From positions 558,001 to 622,000 of the forward strand of contig JAPFQT010000087.1 in assembly GCA_027627225.1 (NCBI GenBank): a DNA stretch of 64,000 bases, given 5' to 3'. The DNA is from Congeria kusceri (Eukaryota > Mollusca > Bivalvia > Myida > Dreissenidae). The translations under genes and the position numbers were made by a program. Positions 1-10,200 of the stretch are shown here, one piece after another (the stretch's first letter is position 1; each line of letters begins with the position of its first letter). Below the pieces are notes generated by a model that saw nothing but the letters and a program-made list of their open reading frames with translations, ran no database searches and was not told the DNA's origin.

Positions 1-2029
1 AGCGATAACGTACTGATAATGTATTGTACCTTTGACCATGACTTCGTTTCGATTTTTTCGTTATAAAATATTTATCTCAGTACTGTTTATTTATGTTATT
101 TGTTTCATTATTGTAAATGGAAATGAAAACAATTAAGTTACCTTGGTCACGTCCTAATTAATTGCTAAACCCATTTATAATCTGCAACTGTATACATTTG
201 TGTTGACATTTCCGTCATTTTACCGGAAGTAATGTATCATGAGATCATTAGACAGTTCGGTCCCAAGACAAATTGGTCTAAATATAAACAAAGCAAAACT
301 CCAGCTGCGACAGCAGGAGAGCTCTTATTAGCAGCCCGAGGTATATATGGCAAGTGACCGACTGCCAAAAACAATGCACAGGACATCACAAAAACACAAA
401 ACAAACACAAAACACACGTGAATAAAACTGGATTTACCGCCTTGGAACGGTCAATGCAAAGCATTGGGGGTTTAAACCGGTTTATGTGCGCACAAACCTC
501 ACTAGGCGCAGAATTATTCACAAAATATGTAAGTGTAAACCACATAGCATCACAGTGAGCAAAGACCATTCGGTTCAGAGATTCATAAAACACTTAAAAC
601 ATACGCCCTTGTCTTCAACAAAATGCATGTTTTGTTTTAATTATCTTATGGTGGACATGATAAATATTATAATAAAATATAATACAACTATAAACACAAC
701 GTTTCTTAGCTTTTTTTATTATTATTATATAATATCAATAATACAATTATTATTTTATTACAAGTATAAGCTTACCATGCAAAAATGGATGTTTCAAATC
801 AAAACACATTTCATGTAAATAGACCAGTGAAAAAACATGACTAATACTGGAAGCAATCTAAAACAAATTGTGCTAACACAAATTAACAGCATAAATAATT
901 GCATAAACCACTTTTGTAAAGTCAGCAAAATATTAACAAAACTTGCAATATTAACTGAAACAAAGTATTGTATTGTATTTTTATAAACTCAGCATATAAA
1001 CGTAAGAACATATTATACTAGTTTCATAAAATCCAGTGGAAAAGTAGAATCTAACAAAGGCCATACACATTTGATTCTATGTATAGCGTCCGTACGATTA
1101 TTTGAAATATACCAACCAGGCGGGAAACAACCAGTCGATAAACCAACATTTTCCTTTCACAACCTATTTATGACATTGGTACGAGCTTCAGCAATAGTTT
1201 ACTTGCAAAATTGTAATGTATCAACTTCACATTGGGAACCTACTTTAACACAGTAATTTAACTGTGTAAATTGACTAGTTCCACATGTTTTCACAAATAT
1301 TGGTAAAAAAGTAATTGTTTTTCTTTAAAAAAATAAAAAAATGTTATACGCTTTCCAACTCGATTTTTCACAGTGTCAATTTTGTTTCGTTCAGGCATTC
1401 GAAAACCTACAAGCCCGAGGACGCTAAACAAAGAGTCAAATTGGTATAGCCTAACGATTTTCACTTTTCTTCTATTAATTATAATAACATTCGGAGAGCG
1501 TGCCACTGAGCTAAAATAGGTAACCCGGCATAACATTGGAACTGTTCGGTGATAGGTTAACTCCCTTGTCAAATTTCTCATTAAAAATATCCTGGATCAT
1601 AACTGTCCACAGATTGAGGAAATGACAATTTTCCACGTTTTTGTCACAGATTCCAAAAATAAAAGCATAGTGAATTTAAATTTGCGAAATAACACTTATG
1701 AGTAATTAGCAGCTGAAATTGATAAAATTATAAAGCGTTTGTAACGCTAAACGATGGTTTACACGCTAAACGATGTAATACGTGGATCACTTACATAAAG
1801 TAAAAAATGCAGTGATACGTATGGAAATCCGAATGGCCAAATCGTTTTGTTCCGGAGGACTGAAGTTGGAACCCTGGTGGTAGCAACTTTTTTTCTGTTC
1901 TTATTTTTTTTAAATCCTTTCTTGTTATTATACTGGAGCTCTTTAGTTCCAATGTTTAAATCTGTCGAGCTAAGGCATTTAATGGCATATTTCCAAAAAT
2001 ACAAAAATCTGAACATGCCTCTTTAACCT
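1..2029. other. AT-rich DNA with no recognisable gene
   Basis: About 2 kb of AT-rich sequence. The longest open frames (237-593 minus, 1291-1581 minus, 486-818 plus) show no domain, no repeated codon bias and no splice context that I recognise. No RNA gene or tandem repeat is visible. Confidence 0.6.
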
Positions 2030-2155
2030 TCCAAGAAAATTGCATTCAAATCCATCATAACTTTTTGCGTAAAGTTGTAATTATAAACTAACATATAGAC
2101 AGACAGAGAAACAAATGCCAGCAACAACTTTACCACCTTGGCCGAGTTAAAATAA
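2030..2155 (+). repeat. Relic of a GGATCC-type dispersed repeat, 3' end
   Basis: The stretch has the AAATCCATCATAACTTTTTG block, an ACAGACAGA tract and a CACCTTGGCCGAG segment. These resemble the 3' part of the repeat seen more fully at 31,530-31,775 and 54,290-54,510. A separate TCCTGGATC piece at about 1,590 may be a fragment of the same family. Assignment rests on these short shared blocks only. Confidence 0.35.
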
Positions 2156-2280
2156 TGTTTGGGTTAAGTTTACAAACGTAACATATAAAAGGAAACTATC
2201 AAATAAATCATCTAATGCAGTGATAAAGTAACAATGGAATCAACGAATGTTGGAAATTCTGCTAAAAAAATAATCAACAG

Positions 2281-2675
2281 CATTAGTACCAGCATCAACA
2301 ACAGTAGCAACAACATAAGTTATGGTAGTTGGACCTTCACGTGTAGTGGTAGTGGAAGACGTTGTGGTGTTAATGTTAATAGTAAGTAGTAATAGTAGCA
2401 AAAGCAGGAATAGCAGTAGTAGCAGCAACAGTAGCAGAACTGCAGCAACAGTACCAGCATAAGAAGTATTAATAGCTGTACGAGCACCAGCAGTTCCAGC
2501 AGCATCAGCAGTATTAGCTGAAACAGTGGTAACAGCATCAGCAGCAGCAGGACATGTCACAGCAGCAACATCCGCAGCATCGACAGTAGCAGCTGTAACA
2601 ATGGTAGCAGCTGCAACAGTGGTAGCAGTTGTAACAGCAGAAGCAGCAGCAGAAGAAGCAGCAGCAGAAGCTAAA
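2281..2675. repeat. Imperfect CAG/CAA/GTA trinucleotide tract
   Basis: Roughly 400 bp of interrupted trinucleotides (AGCAGC, AACAGT, GTAGCA and relatives). It gives long low-complexity open frames on both strands (alanine/threonine-rich, leucine-rich) that look like products of the repeat and not genes. It directly precedes the 15-bp minisatellite. Confidence 0.75.
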
Positions 2676-2737
2676 AATGGAACACATATTTCACATCAAG
2701 AGAAAAATCGCCAGCCTATAAAAATTTGTCGCAATAG

Positions 2738-3032
2738 TGTGGTTGATATGGTGTGGTTGATATGGTGTGTTTCATATTGTGTGGTTGATATGGTGTGGTT
2801 GATATGGTGTGGTTGATATGGCGTGGTTGATTTGGCGTGGATGATAGTGCGTGGTTGATATGGTGTGGGTTCATATGGTGTGGTTGATATGGCGTGGTTG
2901 ATATGGTGTGGTTCATATGGCGTAGTTTATATGGCGTGGTTGATATGGCGTGGTTCATGTGGTGTGGTTGATATGGCGTGGTTCGTATGGCGTGGTTCAT
3001 ATGGTGTGGTTCATATTGTGTGGTTCATATGG
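2738..3032 (+). repeat. 15-bp minisatellite (GTGTGGTTGATATGG)n
   Basis: About 20 copies of GTGTGGTTGATATGG with substitutions such as TTCATATGG and GCGTGG. The final unit runs without a break into ATATGGTGTCCGCC, the start of the SINE at 3,028. The unit therefore matches the part of the SINE head between its A box and TGTCCGCC (compare GTGGTTTACTTGATATGG at 3,612). I infer that the array grew by slippage inside a SINE head. Confidence 0.85.
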
Positions 3033-3185
3033 TGTCCGCCTTGCGCTCTGGAGGCCCTGAGTTCGAACGAACTTTTCAAAACGACACCAAGTATTGGCTC
3101 TACTCAGAAAACGGACTTGAAAGTGTGTAAATAACCTCAGGCATTCGACACAATCGAGCTTAAATAAATAAGTTTAAACTAAACT
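3028..3185 (+). mobile_element. tRNA-derived SINE, copy 1
   Basis: Contains TGTCCGCCTTGCG, a GAGTTCGA B-box core, then the family body: GACACCAAGTATTGGCTCTA, ACGGACTTGA and CATTCGACACAATCGAGC, ending in TAAATAAATAAGTTTAAACT. Compared with copies at 12.3 and 48.2 kb it lacks the CCCTACTCGGGGAACG stretch after the B box. The usual A-box region has been replaced by the 15-bp minisatellite. SINEs of this type are transcribed by RNA polymerase III and move with LINE enzymes. Confidence 0.75.
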
Positions 3186-3605
3186 AGAATTCTCCTCAAT
3201 AGTACAATCAAAACAAATTAAGAGAAATATAATGCCAATCTTAAGCAAAACCCGGCTTTTATTCTTATACTTGAAAATAAAACAAAAACTTTACGACAAT
3301 GCTCGTTCACTCGGATGGTGTTGTCACAGTCCTTAATCTGTTTCCTGCGCATGCGTCATGGTCGTCATTTAGCTCTCGTTGTCGTCTACTGGTAAACTCT
3401 TCTTTACTGTCTTCTATAATTGCTGAACTTATTTCAAAGTAAAACAATTTTGTATATTAATAGGAAAATATTACAGAAGTAAAATTAAAATATTTTGTAT
3501 TGTCAGCCTACCAGTATTTTCTTTTTCGTTTTTCATCGTTTTACTATTATCTCTGTATACATTTGTTGTATATATACATTTTAAAGTTTTAACGAACCAC
3601 TTAAT

Positions 3606-3803
3606 ATGTCAGTGGTTTACTTGATATGGTGTCCGCCTTTTGATCTAAAGGTCCGAGTTCGATCCCTACCCGGGGAGCGCATAGAAAGAACTTTCTCAAA
3701 AAAACACCCAAGTATTGGCTCTACCCAGACAACGGACGTGAGTGTCTCAATAAGCTCAGGTTTTCGACACAATCGAGCTCAAATATTTATTTTTTTAACT
3801 AAA
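3606..3803 (+). mobile_element. tRNA-derived SINE, copy 2
   Basis: Reads GTGGTTTACTTGATATGG (A-box side), TGTCCGCC, GAGTTCGATCCCTACCCGGG (B box), then the family body with AACACCCAAGTATTGG, CTCAATAAGCTCAGG and TTCGACACAATCGAGC. It sits inside the tandemly duplicated segment. Confidence 0.8.
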
Positions 3804-4133
3804 CTAAAATTCTCATCAGTAGTACAACCAAAACGTTGATCTTTTGCAATTCACGGCTTTTATTCTTATAATTAAAAATAAAACAAAAACATTACGCCCA
3901 TGAAAGTTAATTCACTTGATGTTGTCCATCTGTTTACTGCGCATGCGTCGTGGTTATCATCAGCTGATAAACACAACACTACTTCACTGGCTGCTAAAAG
4001 TGCTGAAATTAGTTGAAAATGGAACAGTCTGTACATTAAGAAGAAACTATAACAAAATATTTGTATTGCCAGCCTATATATTTTCGTTATCTATCATTTA
4101 TAAATTTACATTTTAACGAACCACTTAAAATCT

Positions 4134-4316
4134 CCGTGGTTTAATGAATACGGTGTCCGGGTGTCCCTTTGCGATCGGAAGGTCTGGAGTTTATGCCTAC
4201 CCGGGGAACGTTCGAAAGAAATTTCTAAAAGACACCAAGTACTGGCTCTTCCCAGGAAACGGACTTGACAGTGTCGGAATAACCACAGGCTTTCGACTAC
4301 TACACTCGCTTTTACA
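4134..4316 (+). mobile_element. tRNA-derived SINE, copy 3
   Basis: Same family: GTGGTTTAATGAATACGG, GCGATCGGAAGG, TACCCGGGGAACGTTCG and GACACCAAGTACTGGCTCTT. The B box is eroded (GGAGTTTATGCC) and the 3' end is degraded (TTTCGACTACTACACTCG). It is the third copy in the tandem block. Confidence 0.75.
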
Positions 4317-4541
4317 ATTGCCGATATTATTTGAAAATGGGACAGATTTGTACTTTAAGAGCAAAATATTACACAATAAAATTTCTACAATCTTGTTATT
4401 GTAATTGCCAGGCTAATGTTTCGTTATTCATCGTTCCGCTATTGAACTCTCTCTGTATATATTTAAGTTTTAACGAACTACTTAAAATAATGATAATCTG
4501 TATAGCTCATGAAACCAAAAGAAATATGGAGTTGATCTTAC

Positions 4542-5015
4542 GGATATCACGGCATTTATTTCTGCTGTATTCATCTAGCTTGGATTGTCGTCGGCATTGG
4601 CCTCCGGTTCCTGTCGGCATAGAACTCGTGTTGTCAGCACGTAACTCTGAAATTCTTATAAACAGTATAACAATAAAATTTACCCCGGATTGTCGTCGCC
4701 ATCCACTGTCGTCTTCATCAAGCTCTGGTTGTTATTTTTTGCACATGGTTGTTTGGTGTCTGCATCATATGGTGTTTATTTTCACCCGCTACTGGTTTCC
4801 GGCATTAATCTCTGAAAATAATCATCACAATTATAAAAAAGACCTACCTTGGACCATCGTCACATGTATCGAACTCTTGACTGTCGTCTTCATCGGACTC
4901 TGCTGTCGCCGGCATGGAGCAAAACTGAGCTTGAGGTGTTGTCGGAATCGGGCTTGGAGAAACGGCACTTCTGTAGCATACCAATCACTCAGTGGACAAC
5001 ACGTCAGATATCACG
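4542..5015 (-). other. Three exon-like modules split by 36-37 bp GT-AG spacers
   Basis: On the minus strand three GC-richer modules (4,848-5,015, 4,684-4,811, 4,542-4,646) are separated by spacers that begin GTAGGT or GTAAAT and end TTTTCAG or TTTCAG. The last module is followed by GTAAGA. Each module contains GATGAAGACGACAGT-like or GCCGACGACAATCC wording that recurs at 8.0-9.5 kb. No frame is fully open across all three and the spacers are far shorter than normal animal introns. This is either a decayed multi-exon gene fragment or a repeat that mimics one. No product is assigned. Confidence 0.3.
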
Positions 5016-5220
5016 CTGAAATAAAAAATCTGTAAATACATTTTATATGTAATTGCATACCTCAGTGTTGTTTTATTCTGGCTTGTGTTCATCGCTTTAG
5101 AACATTATTAATCTACAATATATTATTATTATAATTATTAAAATTAACGCAAATGGCAACTCGAAAAACATTGGACGCAAGTAAAAAAATAAAAATTTCA
5201 ACCCCATTAATTTGATTGTC

Positions 5221-6065
5221 AGAAAAGACTCGTATTCATTCCTTTGAACTCCCTGGTCATGACCTGACAAGCCAGACGGCAGGCTCTGGGCGCCCTTTCC
5301 ATCTTGTCGCCTGATTTGACCGGGCCTTGGGTTGAAGATTCACATAAACAAACACTCCTCTTTTCCGACAAAGATAAAATCAGCTCTAATGTTAATAACT
5401 CAGATAAATGTCACCGATCTATAAACAATTGTTGACACCCCAATCCCGAATTGTGTTTTGTCGCACAACGCAATTTAGAAAGTGTATATTTAATGGTTTA
5501 ATGGAGGCCGCAATTTTGTTATGGATATGGTGTACGCCATGCGTTAGGGAGGTCACGAGTTCGATTCCTACTCAATTAGCGTTCGAACAATCTTTCTCAA
5601 AAGACACCAAGTACTGGTTCTACCCAGGAACGGACTTGAGAAGGACTCAATAAGCCTATGGCTTTCGACACAATCGAGCTAAAATAAATACGTTTAAACT
5701 AAGGGATTACAACATGCGACGCTGAAGTTGTCACAATTTCTAGTTAAAATCTATTCAACATTGTCCTAAATAAAGATTTTTTTAGTTTGAGAGGCCGTAA
5801 CTTTAATACAAACTTAGGCTTGCAAACTACGTGAATACGTGATGTCGTTATGACTTATCTGGTGCTGGTATCCAATAGCAACGGGCCTCGTTCCCGCAAT
5901 CGTTTAGAAACAGGAGCGCACCGTTGAAACGCGGAACGCGTCTGCACAAGATCGATAACACTCGTCAACTTGGCTGCTAAAAGACTGGAACCGGAAGAAA
6001 GCGTCTATTGGAGACCGATGAACGTTGAATTTTTTTGGATCACATGACATATAAATGCCAAAACA
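5221..6065 (+). repeat. Segmental duplicate, copy 1, interrupted by a SINE
   Basis: Aligns over most of its length with 10,201-10,852. Shared blocks include GGGCGCCCTTTCCATCTTGT, ACTCCTCTTTTCCGACAA, GGTATCCAATAGCAAC, CCTCGTTCCCGCAATCG and AAGACTGGAACCGGAAGAAA. The SINE at 5,512-5,702 is absent from the other copy, so it was inserted after duplication. The duplicated piece contains CCAAT and ACCGGAAG motifs typical of TATA-less animal promoters, but no linked coding exon is seen. Confidence 0.75.
5512..5702 (+). mobile_element. tRNA-derived SINE, copy 4
   Basis: Carries TTATGGATATGGTGTACGCC, GAGTTCGATTCCTACTC (B box), GACACCAAGTACTGGTTCTA, and ends TCGAGCTAAAATAAATACG. It lies in the 5.2-kb duplicate and is missing at the matching point near 10,500, which shows insertion after the duplication. 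Confidence 0.85.
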
Positions 6066-6189
6066 AAATAATATTGTATTGCCGTATGAAAACCAGGAAA
6101 ATATATTATATAGCAAACAATATATGATCAACATTTACTGTATTTGTTCTGTCGTTCTGTTTTTGTTGTGTTATTGTACTTATCGTCCG
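6040..6189 (+). repeat. Left flank shared by the two VNTR loci, copy 1
   Basis: GCCAAAACAAA, ATATTGTATTGCCGTA, TTTACTGTATTTGTT and GTTATTGTACTTA recur in the same order at 7,130-7,265, immediately before the second VNTR. Each VNTR is thus embedded in a copy of one larger unit. Confidence 0.65.
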
Positions 6190-6958
6190 CAGCGGGGTAT
6201 GATTGTCCTTGGCAACGGGGTATGATTGTCCTCGGGTGTGATTGTCCTCGGGTGTGATTCTCCTCGGCCACGGGGTGTTGTTGTTGGCCACGGGATGTTG
6301 TTGTTGGCAACGGGGTGTTGTTGGCAACCAAGTGTTTTTGGCAACGGGGTGTTGTTTTTGTTTTCAACGAGGTGTTGTTTTTGTTGGCTACGGGGTGTTG
6401 TTTTTGTTGGCAACGATGTGTTGTTGGCAACGGGGCGTGGTTGTCGTCGGCAACAGGGCGTGGTTGTCGTCGGCAACGGGACATGGTTGTCCTATGTAAC
6501 GGGGTAAGGTTGTCCTCAGTAACGGGTTTTGGTTGTCTTCAGTAACGGGATGTGATTGTCCTCGGCCAGGGAGTGTGGGTGTCGTCGGCAACGGGGTGTT
6601 TTTTTCTTCGGCAATGTGGTGTGGTTGTCCTCGGCAACGGGATGTGGTTATCTTCGGCAATGGGGGTGTGGTTGTCCTTGGCAACGGGATGTGGTTATCT
6701 TCGGCAATGGGGGTGTGGTTGTCCTCGGCAACGGGGTGTGGTTATCTTCGGCAATGGGGTGTGGTTGTCCTCGGCAACAATGCATTGTTGTCTTCGGCAA
6801 CGGGGTGTGGTTGTCCTCGGTAACGGGGTGTGGTTGTCTTCGGTAAGAAGGCATTGTTGTCCTCGGCAACCGGGTGTTGTTGTCCTCGGCAACGGGGTGT
6901 TGTTGTCTTCGGCAACGGGATCTGGTTGTCTTGGTCTGCATTGGGATCGGGTTGTCGT
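6190..6958. repeat. VNTR 1: GGCAACGGGGTG core, 20/23-bp steps
   Basis: About 35 units with the core GGCAACGGGGTG separated by linkers of GTT triplets or TTGTCCTC/TTGTCTTC. Unit length changes in 3-bp steps because the linker gains or loses triplets. Many overlapping frames on both strands are open only because the unit lacks stops. On the minus strand the array is entered through TTGTTTCAG followed by ACGACAACCC at about 6,970, the same arrangement as VNTR 2. Confidence 0.9.
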
Positions 6959-7129
6959 CTGAAACAAGTTGATGTGCGTTCATATGAATAATGATAATAA
7001 GAGTAATAATAATAATATAGTATTGTTTATACAAATGTTTTAATATTTTAACCTTATAGAATAACTGACGATTTTATCTGGATTATTAAAATGAAACTAT
7101 CAGAAAACAACGTACGAGTTTTTTTCTTT

Positions 7130-7375
7130 CGCCAAAACAAAGTTATATTGTATTACCGTACGAATAGCAAGATAATAATTATATTGTACTCTAAAACGTA
7201 TGATACAAATTTACGGTATTTGTTATTACGTTCATTTGTATTGCTGTTGTCTTATTGTACTTAGCTGGTCGCTCCCGCATGTGTCATTGTATCCCGTCTG
7301 CATCGAGTTCCGGCTGTCCACTGCATCGTGTACAGATCGTCTAAATCGAAGTGTGTTGTCGTCGGCCGAGGTGTA
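7130..7375 (+). repeat. Left flank shared by the two VNTR loci, copy 2
   Basis: Homologous to 6,040-6,189 (see that entry). It adds a CCGTCTGCATCGAG segment of the exon-like module family before the array starts. Confidence 0.6.
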
Positions 7376-8090
7376 TGATTATCCTCGGCAACGGGGTGTG
7401 ATTGTCCTCGGCAACATGGTGATTGTCCTCTGCAACGGGGTGTTGTTGTTGGCAACGGGTGTTGTTGGCAACGGGCTGTTGTTGGCAGCGGGGTGTTGTT
7501 GTTGTTGGCCACGGGGTGTTGTTGTTGTTGGCCACGGGGTGTTATTCTTGTTGGCAACGGGGTGTTGTTCTTGTTGGCAACGGGGTGTTGTTCTTGTTGG
7601 CACCGGGGTGTTGTTGTTGGCAACGGGGTGTTGTTGTTGGCAACGGGGTGTTGTTCTTGTTGGCAACGGGGTGTTGTTCTTGTTGGCAACGGGGTGTTGT
7701 TGTTGGCAACGGGGTGATGTTCTTGTTGGCCAACGGGGTGTTCTTGTTGGCAACGGGGTGTTGTTCTTGTTGGCAACGGGGTGTTGTTGTGTTGGCAACG
7801 AGGCGTGGTTGTCGTCGGCAACGGGGCGTGGTTGTCCTCGGCAACTGGGTGTGGTTGTCCTCGGCAACGGAGTGTGGTTGTCGTCGGCCAGGGGTGTGGT
7901 TGTCGTCGGCCAGGGGTGTGGGTGTCGTCGGCAACGGGGTGTTGTTGTCGTCGGTAACGGGGCGTGGTTTCCTCAGCAACGGGCTGTGGTTGTCTTCGGC
8001 ACAGGGTGTCGTCCTCGGCAACGGGGTGGTGGTCCTCGGCAACAGGGTGTGGGTGTCGTCGGCAACGTTGCTGTCCTCTGTTTCCTTCGC
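7376..8090. repeat. VNTR 2: GGCAACGGGGTG core, 20/23-bp steps
   Basis: About 32 units. The central part uses GTT/CTT linkers (TTGTTGTTGGCAACGGGG, TTGTTCTTGTTGGCAACGG); the edges use TTGTCCTCGGCAACGGGG as in VNTR 1. The longest frames (309 aa minus, 315 aa plus) are arginine/proline/glutamine- or cysteine/glycine-rich and all six frames are largely open, so translation is not evidence of a gene. Confidence 0.9.
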
Positions 8091-8165
8091 GTGCGTCATG
8101 CTCGTCACGGAAGCAATTTCGTCGTCTGCACCGGCATTGACGTCTGAAAGCAGGCCGTATATCAA
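8091..8165 (-). other. Exon-like module upstream of VNTR 2
   Basis: Read on the minus strand, GGCCTGCTTTCAG looks like a splice acceptor and is followed by ACGTCAATGCCGGTGCAGAC, then an open segment that runs into the VNTR. The same frame at 8,880-8,985 gives a similar peptide (ending MTTKTHAQE there, VTSMTHAKE here). This hints that the VNTR lies in what was once an exon. Evidence is modest. Confidence 0.3.
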
Positions 8166-8324
8166 ATACTTCGTTTATTTTCGTCAACAATTACAAAAAC
8201 AATACTAAAACTTGAAATATATCGACCGTTACTGCCATTCAATAACTTGTTTACTTTAAATGAATTACAATTTAAATAATCGCATCATTAGTAAAAAAAC
8301 AAGATTCTGTGTTTGATAAACACA

Positions 8325-8755
8325 CATGTCCCCTGTTGGTGCTGGATAGCCCATTTCTTAGTCCAAATTAGGTCAAGGTCAAAGTGAGGTTGGGTGATAT
8401 GGGTGCATTGGGTATATAAGCAACAACGGTGTAAAAATCCAAGTGTTGTAGGAAGCGGTGTTGGTGCTAGACGTAATGGTAAAATCTAGTTAACCAAGAA
8501 ACAGCACATTTTAATTATTCTAAGTGCAAATTAGGTCAAGGTCAGGGTCAAAGTGATGTTGGGTAATATGGGTGGATAGGAACTGGCCATAAGCAACAAC
8601 TGTGTACGTATCCAAGTGTTGTAGTAAGCGGTGTTGGTGTTAGACGAAACGGTACAATCTACCTAACCTTGTCACGGACGGAAGGACGGATTGACGGACG
8701 GACGGACGGACAGGACAATCACTATATGCATTCCGCATCAAGATGCCGGGGCCAT
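8325..8755 (+). repeat. Dispersed repeat with GGACGGAC tract and hairpin end
   Basis: Two diverged internal units about 161 bp apart (AGGTCAAGGTCAAAGTGAGG, then AGGTCAGGGTCAAAGTGATG), followed by a GACGGACGGACGG tract and the end ATGCCGGGGCCATAA. A shorter copy lies at 45,206-45,440. From memory this is a very common bivalve dispersed repeat. It has no coding capacity. Confidence 0.7.
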
Positions 8756-8869
8756 AAAAACAACAATTCAATTTAATCGATAGAATCATAATGTTGTTCT
8801 TCCGCAACTCAATGCCTATATTTTAATGTCACGCGAAAAAAAACGCCCAAAGTCATCGAATAAGTTGGT

Positions 8870-8990
8870 TTTTATTTTCATATTGTTGTCCTCCATTACT
8901 TTCTTGCGCATGCGTCTTTGTCGTCATTGCAGCAAGATTGTCGTCTGCATCCAGCTTGGATTGTCGCCTGCATCGTCTGAAAGTAGGCCT
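8870..8990 (-). other. Exon-like module with TTTCAG acceptor
   Basis: On the minus strand GGCCTACTTTCAG is followed by ACGATGCAGGCGACAATCC and an open stretch to about 8,853. The module shares TGCGCATGCGTC and GTCGTCTGCATCCAGC wording (plus strand) with 3,340-3,400, 8,090-8,160 and 9,450-9,470. No domain is recognised. Confidence 0.3.
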
Positions 8991-9274
8991 ACAACAAACA
9001 GTTCGTTTATATCTTCTGCTATAAAAGACATTGTGCATAACGGAATTTGAATTCAATGAATATTTCATAAAAAAGACGCGCCTCCTGTGAATTTTGATTG
9101 ATGTTACATCGAATTACTTGAAAATCGAATTTTCAGCAGCTTATGTACATACAAGTGTTTTGTCGAAATAGCAAATGGATTCTGGGTATCTTACAAAATC
9201 AACTAAAACGCATATGCTTTGAAGTAATATATCTTCTGGGGATTACATTTATAACAGAAACATAACACTTAGCT

Positions 9275-9570
9275 TAGTTCATCGCCGTCATCCATTGTCC
9301 ACTGCATCCATTTCCGGTCGTCTTACACATCGATCTCTGCATGCCGGCAGCCTTTCTGCACCGAGCATCGGCTATCGTCTGCTAAGTCTGAAAATTCTCA
9401 GTCATCAATCGAATAAAAATAAAACTTAACTCGTGCTAACGCCGCCATTATTGTCGTCTGCATCCAGCGCTGGTCCGCACTGCTTTCTTGTTGTCCTAAG
9501 CATCGTTGGAGTAGAGGCCGAAGAGGCGGCACTTCAGCAGCATAGCGGTCACTGTGGTCACCAAATCAGA
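9275..9570 (-). other. Two exon-like modules with a 40-bp spacer
   Basis: On the minus strand a module (about 9,570-9,433) resembles 5,015-4,848: CTGAAGTGCCGCCTCTTCGG here against CAGAAGTGCCGTTTCTCC there. It is followed by an AT-rich spacer of about 40 bp ending GAGAATTTTCAG and a second module to about 9,275. The expected donor here reads TTAAGT, so it would not splice. This supports a decayed repeated unit. Confidence 0.3.
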
Positions 9571-9726
9571 AATACAAAGCAGAAACTCAATAGACAAATT
9601 AATAAATCATTATTTTAGATGCATGAACTACGGTAACATATAACATATTATATACTAGTAATATTACATATAAACTAGTAATATTATCATGTTATTCTGT
9701 TTTAAGTGCCTTGTGAAAGGTAATAT

Positions 9727-9790
9727 AAATCATCATCATCATCAGCAGCAGCACGGTCACCATCCATCATCATCATCACTGGTATTATTA
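9727..9790. repeat. CAT/CAG trinucleotide microsatellite
   Basis: CATCATCATCATCAGCAGCAG followed by further CATCATCAT repeats, then AT-rich DNA. Confidence 0.85.
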
Positions 9791-9857
9791 TAAACGTAAA
9801 TGGCAGCTAAAACTCTGGCATTTTGAACTTTTCTTCATTTAATCCATCCCAGTTTTA

Positions 9858-10191
9858 TGCATCAATGTTTTCCCCCACGGGGAGGGGGGGGGGGAGCGGC
9901 GGGCATATACGGGACTTTAGACTGCACGCGATTCTCAACAAGCGGGAAATTGACACGCTAATTCATTCTGGGTCCCGGAGAAATAGACTTTGGTCGGATT
10001 TTAGATCCCGGTGATATACGCCCCCGGGCCATTTGATAGATATATAGCATCTCCCACTGAGGGGATTTAGACAAATATACTTGGCTCTAGGGTGGGGAAA
10101 TAGACCCCCCCCCCAAAAAAAAAAATTGTCAAATTCCCCTAGGCCTGATCGCCTCTCCCCCCCCCCGGGGGAAAATATTGATAGGTACATT
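9858..10191 (-). mobile_element. C/G-rich TIR element (MITE), copy 1
   Basis: Ends are inverted copies: ATCAATGTTTTCCCCC on the left and GGGGGAAAATATTGATAGGT on the right. The interior (GGTGGGGAAATAGAC, GGGATTTAGACAAATAT, CGGGCCATTTGATA) matches 29,648-29,931 in reverse orientation. Poly-G and poly-C runs lie just inside each end. Non-autonomous; no coding frame. Confidence 0.7.
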
Positions 10192-10200
10192 ATTATTATC

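Larger units (their letters stand above)
3186..4490 (+). repeat. Tandem copies of a 0.4-0.55 kb segment with a SINE in each
   Basis: The spacer after each SINE is homologous. 3,186-3,604, 3,804-4,133 and the partial 4,317-4,490 all carry CGGCTTTTATTCTTATA, TGCGCATGCGTC or GAAAATGGRACAG, and end in TTTTAACGAACYACTTAA before the next SINE head. The SINE and its spacer were therefore copied together at least twice. The copies are clearly diverged, so the event is not recent. The TGCGCATGCGTC block also ties the spacer to the exon-like modules near 8.1 and 8.9 kb. Confidence 0.7.

Noticed and set aside
2240..2816. Alanine-rich and leucine-rich frames
   Set aside because: They arise from the CAG/CAA/GTA trinucleotide tract.
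7200..8190. 309-315 codon frames over VNTR 2 on both strands
   Set aside because: All frames on both strands are nearly free of stops because of the repeat unit. Only the flanking acceptor-like site gives slight support for an exon, which is reported as a finding.
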